In this document: positions 25,901-36,270 of the stretch, piece by piece
Layout of the letters: each line of letters begins with the position of its first letter
How positions within the stretch are numbered: the stretch's first letter is position 1
DNA from: Rallus limicola
Lineage: Eukaryota; Chordata; Aves; Gruiformes; Rallidae
Direction: 5' to 3'
NCBI GenBank assembly: GCA_022605955.1
Contig: JAKCOZ010000580.1
Coordinates: 56,581-120,580 of the forward strand
DNA: 64,000 nt
Notes under the pieces: generated by a model
What the model saw: only the letters and a program-made list of their open reading frames with translations
Database searches by the model: none
What the model was told of the DNA's origin: nothing
Made by a program: the position numbers and the translations under genes

Positions 25901-28900
25901 CTGAAAGGCATAGCTTGTCTGAAACCTCCTAACAGGACACACGAGCAGACCCTGTCACTTTGGCTCTCAGCCTTTTCCTTTGCCTGGAAAGAGGGAACAT
26001 GCCTGGAACCTCCTACGGTGCTTTTCTCGGCCCTAGCAGACTGCAGTTCAAAACATGCTAAACGTCCAGCAATAACTCCCAAAGTAAAGAAGCTAGGACT
26101 GAAAGGCATAGCTTGTCTGAAACCTCCTAACAGGACACACGAGCAGACCCTGTCGCTTTGGCTCTCAGCCTTTTCCTTTGCCTGGAAAGAGGGAACATGC
26201 CTGGAACCTCCTACGGTGCTTTTCTCGGCCCTAGCAGACTGCAGTTCAAAACATGCTAAACGTCCAGCAATAACTCCCAAAGTAAAGAAGCTAGGCCTGA
26301 AAGCCATAGCTTGTCTGAAACCTCCTAACAGGACACACGAGCAGACCCTGTCACTTTGGCTTTTAGCCTTTTCCTTTGCCTGGAAAGAGGGAACATGCCT
26401 GGAACCTCCTACGGTGCTTTTCTCGGCCCTAGCAGACTGCAGTTCAAAACATGCTAAACGTCCAGCAATAACTCCCAAAGTAAAGAAGCTAGGCCTGAAA
26501 GGCATAGCTTGTCTGAAACCTCCTAACAGGACACACGAGCAGACCCTGTGGCTTTGGCTCTCAGCCTTTTCCTTTGCCTGGAAAGAGGGAACATGCCTGG
26601 AACCTCCTACGGTGCTTTTCTCGGCCCTAGCAGACTGCAGTTCAAAACATGCTAAACGTCCAGCAATAACTCCCAAAGTAAAGAAGCTAGGACTGAAAGG
26701 CATAGCTTGTCTGAAACCTCCTAACAGGACACACGAGCAGACCCTGTCGCTTTGGCTCTCAGCCTTTTCCTTTGCCTGGAAAGAGGGAACATGCCTGGAA
26801 CCTCCTACGGTGCTTTTCTCGGCCCTAGCAGACTGCAGTTCAAAACATGCTAAACGTCCAGCAATAACTCCCAAAGTAAAGAAGCTAGGCCTGAAAGGCA
26901 TAGCTTGTCTGAAACCTCCTAACAGGACACACGAGCAGACCCTGTCACTTTGGCTCTCAGCCTTTTCCTTTGCCTGGAAAGAGGGAACATGCCTGGAACC
27001 TCCTACGGTGCTTTTCTCGGCCCTAGCAGACTGCAGTTCAAAACATGCTAAACGTCCAGCAATAACTCCCAAAGTAAAGAAGCTAGGCCTGAAAGGCATA
27101 GCTTGTCTGAAACCTCCTAACAGGACACACGAGCAGACCCTGTCGCTTTGGCTCTCAGCCTTTTCCTTTGCCTGGAAAGAGGGAACATGCCTGGAACCTC
27201 CTACGGTGCTTTTCTCGGCCCTAGCAGACTGCAGTTCAAAACATGCTAAACGTCCAGCAATAACTCCCAAAGTAAAGAAGCTAGGCCTGAAAGGCATAGC
27301 TTGTCTGAAACCTCCTAACAGGACACACGAGCAGACCCTGTCGCTTTGGCTCTCAGCCTTTTCCTTTGCCTGGAAAGAGGGAACATGCCTGGAACCTCCT
27401 ACGGTGCTTTTCTCGGCCCTAGCAGACTGCAGTTCAAAACATGCTAAACGTCCAGCAATAACTCCCAAAGTAAAGAAGCTAGGCCTGAAAGGCATAGCTT
27501 GTCTGAAACTTCCTAACAGGACACACGAGCAGACCCTGTCGCTTTGGCTCTCAGCCTTTTCCTTTGCCTGGAAAGAGGGAACATGCCTGGAACCTCCTAC
27601 GGTGCTTTTCTCGGCCCTAGCAGACTGCAGTTCAAAACATGCTAAACGTCCAGCAATAACTCCCAAAGTAAAGAAGCTAGGCCTGAAAGGCATAGCTTGT
27701 CTGAAACCTCCTAACAGGACACACGAGCAGACCCTGTCGCTTTGGCTCTCAGCCTTTTCCTTTGCCTGGAAAGAGGGAACATGCCTGGAACCTCCTACGG
27801 TGCTTTTCTCGGCCCTAGCAGACTGCAGTTCAAAACATGCTAAACGTCCAGCAATAACTCCCAAAGTAAAGAAGCTAGGCCTGAAAGCCATAGCTTGTCT
27901 AAAACCTCCTAACAGGACACACGAGCAGACCATTTCACTTTGGCTTTTAGCCTTTTCCTTTGCCTGGAAAGAGGGAACATGCCTGGAACCTCCTACGGTG
28001 CTTTTCTCGGCCCTAGCAGACTGCAGTTCAAAACATGCTAAACGTCCAGCAATAACTCCCAAAGTAAAGAAGCTAGGCCTGAAAGGCATAGCTTGTCTGA
28101 AACCTCCTAACAGGACACACGAGCAGACCCTGTCGCTTTGGCTCTCAGCCTTTTCCTTTGCCTGGAAAGAGGGAACATGCCTGGAACCTCCTACGGTGCT
28201 TTTCTCGGCCCTAGCAGACTGCAGTTCAAAACATGCTAAACGTCCAGCAATAACTCCCAAAGTAAAGAAGCTAGGCCTGAAAGGCATAGCTTGTCTGAAA
28301 CCTCCTAACAGGACACACGAGCAGACCCTGTCACTTTGGCTCTCAGCCTTTTCCTTTGCCTGGAAAGAGGGAACATGCCTGGAACCTCCTACGGTGCTTT
28401 TCTCGGCCCTAGCAGACTGCAGTTCAAAACATGCTAAACGTCCAGCAATAACTCCCAAAGTAAAGAAGCGAGGCCTGAAAGGCATAGCTTGTCTGAAACC
28501 TCCTAAGAGGACACACGAGCAGACCCTGTCGCTTTGGCTCTCAGCCTTTTCCTTTGCCTGGAAAGAGGGAACATGCCTGGAACCTCCTACGGTGCTTTTC
28601 TCGGCCCTAGCAGACTGCAGTTCAAAACATGCTAAACGTCCAGCAATAACTCCCAAAGTAAAGAAGCGAGGCCTGAAAGGCATAGCTTGTCTGAAACCTC
28701 CTAACAGGACACACGAGCAGACCCTGTCGCTTTGGCTCTCAGCCTTTTCCTTTGCCTGGAAAGAGGGAACATGCCTGGAACCTCCTACGGTGCTTTTCTC
28801 GGCCCTAGCAGACTGCAGTTCAAAACATGCTAAACGTCCAGCAATAACTCCCAAAGTAAAGAAGCTAGGCCTGAAAGGCATAGCTTGTCTGAAACCTCCT

Positions 28901-30835
28901 AACAGGACACACGAGCAGACCCTGTCGCTTTGGCTCTCAGCCTTTTCCTTTGCCTGGAAAGAGGGAACATGCCTGGAACCTCCTACGGTGCTTTTCTCGG
29001 CCCTAGCAGACTGCAGTTCAAAACATGCTAAACGTCCAGCAATAACTCCCAAAGTAAAGAAGCGAGGCCTGAAAGGCATAGCTTGTCTGAAACCTCCTAA
29101 GAGGACACACGAGCAGACCCTGTCGCTTTGGCTCTCAGCCTTTTCCTTTGCCTGGAAAGAGGGAACATGCCTGGAACCTCCTACGGTGCTTTTCTCGGCC
29201 CTAGCAGACTGCAGTTCAAAACATGCTAAACGTCCAGCAATAACTCCCAAAGTAAAGAAGCGAGGCCTGAAAGGCATAGCTTGTCTGAAACCTCCTAACA
29301 GGACACACGAGCAGACCCTGTCATTTTGGCTCTCAGCCTTTTCCTTTGCCTGGAAAGAGGGAACATGCCTGGAACCTCCTACGGTGCTTTTCTCGGCCCT
29401 AGCAGACTGCAGTTCAAAACATGCTAAACGTCCAGCAATAACTCCCAAAGTAAAGAAGCTAGGCCTGAAAGGCATAGCTTGTCTGAAACCTCCTAACAGG
29501 ACACACGAGCAGACCCTGTCGCTTTGGCTCTCAGCCTTTTCCTTTGCCTGGAAAGAGGGAACATGCCTGGAACCTCCTACGGTGCTTTTCTCGGCCCTAG
29601 CAGACTGCAGTTCAAAACATGCTAAACGTCCAGCAATAACTCCCAAAGTAAAGAAGCTAGGCCTGAAAGGCATAGCTTGTCTGAAACCTCCTAACAGGAC
29701 ACACGAGCAGACCCTGTCGCTTTGGCTCTCAGCCTTTTCCTTTGCCTGGAAAGAGGGAACATGCCTGGAACATCCTACGGTGCTTTTCTCGGCCCTAGCA
29801 GACTGCAGTTCAAAACATGCTAAACGTCCAGCAATAACTCCCAAAGTAAAGAAGCGAGGCCTGAAAGGCATAGCTTGTCTGAAACCTTCTAAGAGGACAC
29901 ACGAGCAGACCCTGTCACTTTGGCTCTCAGCCTTTTCCTTTGCCTGGAAAGAGGGAACATGCCTGGAACCTCCTACGGTGCTTTTCTCGGCCCTAGCAGA
30001 CTGCAGTTCAAAACATGCTAAACGTCCAGCAATAACTCCCAAAGTAAAGAAGCGAGGCCTGAAAGGCATAGCTTGTCTGAAACCTCCTAACAGGACACAC
30101 GAGCAGACCCTGTCACTTTGGCTCTCAGCCTTTTCCTTTGCCTGGAAAGAGGGAACATGCCTGGAACCTCCTACGGTGCTTTTCTCGGCCCTAGCAGACT
30201 GCAGTTCAAAACATGCTAAACGTCCAGCAATAACTCCCAAAGTAAAGAAGCTAGGCCTGAAAGGCATAGCTTGTCTGAAACCTCCTAACAGGACACACGA
30301 GCAGACCCTGTCGCTTTGGCTCTCAGCCTTTTCCTTTGCCTGGAAAGAGGGAACATGCCTGGAACCTCCTACGGTGCTTTTCTCGGCCCTAGCAGACTGC
30401 AGTTCAAAACATGCTAAACGTCCAGCAATAACTCCCAAAGTAAAGAAGCTAGGCCTGAAAGGCATAGCTTGTCTGAAACCTCCTAACAGGACACACGAGC
30501 AGACCCTGTCACTTTGGCTCTCAGCCTTTTCCTTTGCCTGGAAAGAGGGAACATGCCTGGAACCTCCTACGGTGCTTTTCTCGGCCCTAGCATACTGCAT
30601 GACAAAACATGCTAAACGTCCAGCAATAACTCCCAAAGTAAAGAAGCTAGGACTGAAAGGCATAGCTTGTCTGAAACCTCCTAACAGGACACACGAGCAG
30701 ACCCTGTCACTTTGGCTCTCAGCCTTTTCCTTTGCCTGGAAAGAGGGAACATGCCTGGAACCTCCTACGGTGCTTTTCTCGGCCCTAGCAGACTGCAGTT
30801 CAAAACATGCTAAACGTCCAGCAATAACTCCCAAA
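22921..30835 (+). repeat. 7915-bp superunit, copy A (40 monomers)
   Basis: The unit starts at a monomer with CCCAAAATAAAG and CTAAGAGG, then runs through GGGAACAGGCC (about 23424), a 5-bp deletion (23515), CTTTTTATTTGCC (23601), CTGCATGAC (23666), CCCAAACTAAAG (about 23904), CCTGCAAAGC (25505), CTGAAACTTCC (27503) and CATACTGCATGAC (30591). It then restarts at 30836 with the same CCCAAAATAAAG monomer, exactly 7915 bp on (40 x 198 minus 5). The same markers recur 13350 bp downstream as copy A'. The left edge lies between about 22790 and 22921. Confidence 0.92.
23506..23525 (+). repeat. Monomer with 5-bp deletion, copy 1
   Basis: CCCAAAGTAAAGAAGC is shortened to CCCAAAGAAGC, giving a 193-bp monomer with the junction at about 23515. 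The lost TAAAG lies between direct repeats of AAAG, so slippage explains it. It recurs at 31430 and 36865 and tags the superunit. It breaks the open frames on both strands. Confidence 0.95.
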
Positions 30836-33060
30836 ATAAAGAAGCGAGGCCTGAAAGGCATAGCTTGTCTGAAACCTCCTAAGAGGACACACGAGCAGAC
30901 CCTGTCGCTTTGGCTCTCAGCCTTTTCCTTTGCCTGGAAAGAGGGAACATGCCTGGAACCTCCTACGGTGCTTTTCTCGGCCCTAGCAGACTGCAGTTCA
31001 AAACATGCTAAACGTCCAGCAATAACTCCCAAAGTAAAGAAGCGAGGCCTGAAAGGCATAGCTTGTCTGAAACCTCCTAACAGGACACACGAGCAGACCC
31101 TGTCACTTTGGCTCTCAGCCTTTTCCTTTGCCTGGAAAGAGGGAACATGCCTGGAACCTCCTACGGTGCTTTTCTCGGCCCTAGCAGACTGCAGTTCAAA
31201 ACATGCTAAACGTCCAGCAATAACTCCCAAAGTAAAGAAGCTAGGCCTGAAAGGCATAGCTTGTCTGAAACCTCCTAACAGGACACACGAGCAGACCCTG
31301 TCGCTTTGGCTCTCAGCCTTTTCCTTTGCCTGGAAAGAGGGAACAGGCCTGGAACCTCCTACGGTGCTTTTCTCGGCCCTAGCAGACTGCAGTTCAAAAC
31401 ATGCTAAACGTCCAGCAATAACTCCCAAAGAAGCTAGGCCTGAAAGGCATAGCTTGTCTGAAACCTCCTAACAGGACACACGAGCAGACCCTGTCACTTT
31501 GGCTCTCAGCCTTTTTATTTGCCTGGAAAGAGGGAACATGCCTGGAACCTCCTACGGTGCTTTTCTCGGCCCTAGCAGACTGCATGACAAAACATGCTAA
31601 ACGTCCAGCAATAACTCCCAAAGTAAAGAAGCTAGGCCTGAAAGGCATAGCTTGTCTGAAACCTCCTAACAGGACACACGAGCAGACCCTGTCACTTTGG
31701 CTCTCAGCCTTTTCCTTTGCCTGGAAAGAGGGAACATGCCTGGAACCTCCTACGGTGCTTTTCTCGGCCCTAGCAGACTGCAGTTCAAAACATGCTAAAC
31801 GTCCAGCAATAACTCCCAAACTAAAGAAGCTAGGCCTGAAAGGCATAGCTTGTCTGAAACCTCCTAACAGGACACACGAGCAGACCCTGTCACTTTGGCT
31901 CTCAGCCTTTTCCTTTGCCTGGAAAGAGGGAACATGCCTGGAACCTCCTACGGTGCTTTTCTCGGCCCTAGCAGACTGCAGTTCAAAACATGCTAAACGT
32001 CCAGCAATAACTCCCAAAGTAAAGAAGCTAGGCCTGAAAGGCATAGCTTGTCTGAAACCTCCTAACAGGACACACGAGCAGACCCTGTCGCTTTGGCTCT
32101 CAGCCTTTTCCTTTGCCTGGAAAGAGGGAACATGCCTGGAACCTCCTACGGTGCTTTTCTCGGCCCTAGCAGACTGCAGTTCAAAACATGCTAAACGTCC
32201 AGCAATAACTCCCAAAGTAAAGAAGCTAGGCCTGAAAGGCATAGCTTGTCTGAAACCTCCTAACAGGACACACGAGCAGACCCTGTCACTTTGGCTCTCA
32301 GCCTTTTCCTTTGCCTGGAAAGAGGGAACATGCCTGGAACCTCCTACGGTGCTTTTCTCGGCCCTAGCAGACTGCAGTTCAAAACATGCTAAACGTCCAG
32401 CAATAACTCCCAAAGTAAAGAAGCTAGGCCTGAAAGGCATAGCTTGTCTGAAACCTCCTAACAGGACACACGAGCAGACCCTGTCGCTTTGGCTCTCAGC
32501 CTTTTCCTTTGCCTGGAAAGAGGGAACATGCCTGGAACCTCCTACGGTGCTTTTCTCGGCCCTAGCAGACTGCAGTTCAAAACATGCTAAACGTCCAGCA
32601 ATAACTCCCAAAGTAAAGAAGCTAGGCCTGAAAGGCATAGCTTGTCTGAAACCTCCTAACAGGACACACGAGCAGACCCTGTCACTTTGGCTCTCAGCCT
32701 TTTCCTTTGCCTGGAAAGAGGGAACATGCCTGGAACCTCCTACGGTGCTTTTCTCGGCCCTAGCAGACTGCAGTTCAAAACATGCTAAACGTCCAGCAAT
32801 AACTCCCAAAGTAAAGAAGCTAGGACTGAAAGGCATAGCTTGTCTGAAACCTCCTAACAGGACACACGAGCAGACCTTGTCACTTTGGCTCTCAGCCTTT
32901 TCCTTTGCCTGGAAAGAGGGAACATGCCTGGAACCTCCTACGGTGCTTTTCTCGGCCCTAGCAGACTGCAGTTCAAAACATGCTAAACGTCCAGCAATAA
33001 CTCCCAAAGTAAAGAAGCTAGGCCTGAAAGGCATAGCTTGTCTGAAACCTCCTAACAGGA
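30836..33060 (+). repeat. 7915-bp superunit, truncated copy B
   Basis: This region repeats the first 2.2 kb of the superunit at an offset of 7915 bp: CCCAAAATAAAG (30831), GGGAACAGGCC (about 31339), the 5-bp deletion (31430), TTTTTATTTGCC (31512), GCATGAC (31582), CCCAAACTAAAG (about 31819) and CTAGGACTG (about 32819). It differs from copy A at about 32293, where A has CTTTTAGCC and B has CTCTCAGCC, and at 32877. It ends at the rearranged zone, before the GCAGCCCCTG variant near 33070, so about 5.7 kb of the unit is missing. Confidence 0.88.
31421..31440 (+). repeat. Monomer with 5-bp deletion, copy 2
   Basis: The 5-bp deletion is identical to the one at 23515 and lies exactly 7915 bp downstream of it. 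It is flanked by the same GGGAACAGGCC variant upstream and TTTTTATTTGCC downstream. It is therefore a copied event, not an independent one. Confidence 0.95.
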
Positions 33061-33635
33061 CACACGAGCAGCCCCTGTCACTTTGGCTCTCAGCCTTTTC
33101 CTTTGCCTGGAAAGAGGGAACATGCCTGGAACCTCCTACGGTGCTTTTCTCGGCCCTAGCAGACTGCAGTTCAAAACATGCTAAACGTCCAGCAATAACT
33201 CCCAAAGTAAAGAAGCTAGGCCTGAAAGGCATAGCTTGTCTGAAACCTCCTAACAGGACACACGAGCAGACCCTGTCACTTTGGCTCTCAGCCTTTTCCT
33301 TTGCCTGGAAATAGGGAACATGCCTGGAACGTCCTACGGTCCTTTTCTCGGCCCTAGCAGACTGCAGTTCAAAACATGCTAAACGTCCAGCAATAACTCC
33401 CAAAGTAAAGAAGCTAGGCCTGAAAGGCATAGCTTGTCTGAAACCTCCTAACAGGACACACGAGCAGACCCTGTCACTTTGGCTCTCAGCCTTTTCCTTT
33501 GCCTGGAAAGAGGGAACATGCCTGGAACCTCCTACGGTGCTTTTCTCGGACCGAGCAGACTGCAGTTCAAAACATGCTAAACGTCCAGCAATAACTCCCA
33601 AAGTAAAGAAGCTAGGCATGAAAGGCATAGCTTGT

Positions 33636-33700
33636 CCTGTTAGGAGGTTTCAGACAAGCTAGGCCTGAAAGGCATAGCTTGTCTGAAACCTCCTAACAGG
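33636..33700. repeat. Inverted-insertion hairpin, copy 1 (25-bp stem, 15-bp loop)
   Basis: After ...GGCATAGCTTGT (ending 33635), a 25-base segment (33636-33660) reads as the exact reverse complement of the monomer stretch found again at 33676-33700. The 22 bases 33661-33682 duplicate the preceding forward sequence. The net gain is 47 bp. The two arms form a perfect 25-bp inverted repeat around a 15-base loop (33661-33675). Forward-inverted-forward order of this size is what a short-range replication template switch leaves. Confidence 0.95.
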
Positions 33701-34276
33701 ACACACGAGCAGACCCTGTCACTTTGGTTCTCAGCCTTTTCCTTTGCCTGGAAAGAGGGAACATGCCTGGAACCTCCTACGGTGCTTTTCTCGGCCCTAG
33801 CAGACTGCAGTTCAAAACATGCTAAACGTCCAGCAATAACTCCCAAAGTAAAGAAGCTAGGCCTGAAAGGCATAGCTTGTCTGAAACCTCCTAACAGGAC
33901 ACACGAGCAGCCCCTGTCACTTTGGCTCTCAGCCTTTTCCTTTGCCTGGAAAGAGGGAACATGCCTGGAACCTCCTACGGTGCTTTTCTCGGCCCTAGCA
34001 GACTGCAGTTCAAAACATGCTAAACGTCCAGCAATAACTCCCAAAGTAAAGAAGCTAGGCCTGAAAGGCATAGCTTGTCTGAAACCTCCTAACAGGACAC
34101 ACGAGCAGACCCTGTCACTTTGGCTCTCAGCCTTTTCCTTTGCCTGGAAAGAGGGAACATGCCTGGAACCTCCTACGGTGCTTTTCTCGGACCGAGCAGA
34201 CTGCAGTTCAAAACATGCTAAACGTCCAGCAATAACTCCCAAAGTAAAGAAGCTAGGCATGAAAGGCATAGCTTGT

Positions 34277-34341
34277 CCTGTTAGGAGGTTTCAGACAAGC
34301 TAGGCCTGAAAGGCATAGCTTGTCTGAAACCTCCTAACAGG
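34277..34341. repeat. Inverted-insertion hairpin, copy 2
   Basis: This is identical in structure to 33636-33700, with arms at 34277-34301 and 34317-34341. It lies 641 bp downstream, which is three monomers plus 47 bp. The preceding monomer carries the same CTAGGCATG and GGACCGAGCAG variants as copy 1. The rearranged segment was therefore duplicated as a block after the inversion formed. Confidence 0.95.
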
Positions 34342-36270
34342 ACACACGAGCAGACCCTGTCACTTTGGCTCTCAGCCTTTTCCTTTGCCTGGAAAGAGGG
34401 AACATGCCTGGAACCTCCTACGGTGCTTTTCTCGGCCCTAGCAGACTGCAATTCAAAACATGCTAAACGTCCAGCAATAACTCCCAAAGTAAAGAAGCTT
34501 GGCAAGAAAGGCATAGCTTGTCTGAAACCTCCTAATATGACACACGAGCAGCCCCTGTCACTTTGGTTCTCAGCCTTTTCCTTTGCCTGGAAAGAGGGAA
34601 CATGCCTGGAACATCCTACGGTGCTTTTCTCGGCCCTAGCAGACTGCAGTTCAAAACATGCTAAACGTCCAGCAATAACTCCCAAAGTAAAGAAGCTAGG
34701 CCTGAAAGGCATAGCTTGTCTGAAACCTCTTAACAGGACACACGAGCAGACCCTGTCACTTTGGCTCTCAGCCTTTTCCTTTGCCTGGAAAGAGGGAACA
34801 TGCCTGGAACCTCCTACGGTGCTTTTCTCGGCCCTAGCAGACTGCAGTTCAAAACATGCTAAACGTCCAGCAATAACTCCCAAAGTAAAGAAGCTAGGCC
34901 TGAAAGGCATAGCTTGTCTGAAACCTCCTAACATGACACACGAGCAGCCCCTGTCACTTTGGTTCTCAGCCTTTTCCTTTGCCTGGAAAGAGGGAACATG
35001 CCTGGAACCTCCTACGGTGCTTTTCTCGGCCCTAGCAGACTGCAGTTCAAAACATGCTAAACGTCCAGCAATAACTCCCAAAGTAAAGAAGCTAGGCCTG
35101 AAAGGCATAGCTTGTCTGAAACCTCCTAACAGGACACACGAGCAGACCCTGTCACTTTGGCTCTCAGCCTTTTCCTTTGCCTGGAAAGAGGGAACATGCC
35201 TGGAACCTCCTACGGTGCTTTTCTCGGCCCTAGCAGACTGCAGTTCAAAACATGCTAAACGTCCAGCAATAACTCCCAAAGTAAAGAAGCTAGGCCTGAA
35301 AGGCATAGCTTGTCTGAAACCTCCTAACAGGACACACGAGCAAACCCTTTCACTTTGGCTCTCAGCTTTTTCCTTTGCTTGGAAAGAGGGAACATGCCTG
35401 GAACCTCCTACGGTGCTTTTCTCGGCCCTAGCAGACTGCAGTTCAAAACATGCTAAACGTCCAGCAATAACTCCCAAAGTAAAGAAGCTAGGCCTGAAAG
35501 GCATAGCTTGTCTGAAACCTCCTAACAGGACACACGAGCAGACCCTGTCGCTTTGGCTCTCAGCCTTTTCCTTTGCCTGGAAAGAGGGAACATGCCTGGA
35601 ACCTCCTACGGTGCTTTTCTCGGCCCTAGCAGACTGCAGTTCAAAACATGCTAAACGTCCAGCAATAACTCCCAAAGTAAAGAAGCTAGGCCTGAAAGGC
35701 ATAGCTTGTCTGAAACCTCCTAACAGGACACACGAGCAGACCCTGTCACTTTGGCTCTCAGCCTTTTCCTTTGCCTGGAAAGAGGGAACATGCCTGGAAC
35801 CTCCTACGGTGCTTTTCTCGGCCCTAGCAGACTGCAGTTCAAAACATGCTAAACGTCCAGCAATAACTCCCAAAGTAAAGAAGCTAGGACTGAAAGGCAT
35901 AGCTTGTCTGAAACCTCCTAACAGGACACACGAGCAGACCCTGTCGCTTTGGCTCTCAGCCTTTTCCTTTGCCTGGAAAGAGGGAACATGCCTGGAACCT
36001 CCTACGGTGCTTTTCTCGGCCCTAGCAGACTGCAGTTCAAAACATGCTAAACGTCCAGCAATAACTCCCAAAGTAAAGAAGCTAGGCCTGAAAGGCATAG
36101 CTTGTCTGAAACCTCCTAACAGGACACACGAGCAGACCCTGTCACTTTGGCTCTCAGCCTTTTCCTTTGCCTGGAAAGAGGGAACATGCCTGGAACCTCC
36201 TACGGTGCTTTTCTCGGCCCTAGCAGACTGCAGTTCAAAACATGCTAAACGTCCAGCAATAACTCCCAAA

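Larger units (their letters stand above)
33061..36270 (+). repeat. Rearranged, divergent monomer zone between superunit copies
   Basis: The monomers here share rare variants found nowhere else in the forward arm: GCAGCCCCTG (33070, 33909, 34550, 34946), TTTGGTTCTCAG (33724, 34563, 34961), ACATGACAC or ATATGACAC (34535-34940), GGACCGAGCAG (33548 and 34189) and CTAGGCATG (33612 and 34254). One monomer at 34497 reads CTTGGCAAG, which is unusually divergent. The zone carries the two inverted 47-bp insertions. From about 35100 to 36270 the monomers return to the ordinary type. There is still no non-satellite sequence. Confidence 0.85.

Noticed and set aside
33636..34341. Intrinsic transcription terminators or small RNA genes at the two hairpins
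   Set aside because: The stems arise from inverted copies of the monomer, there is no T-run after them, and the identical pair is best explained by one template switch followed by duplication.
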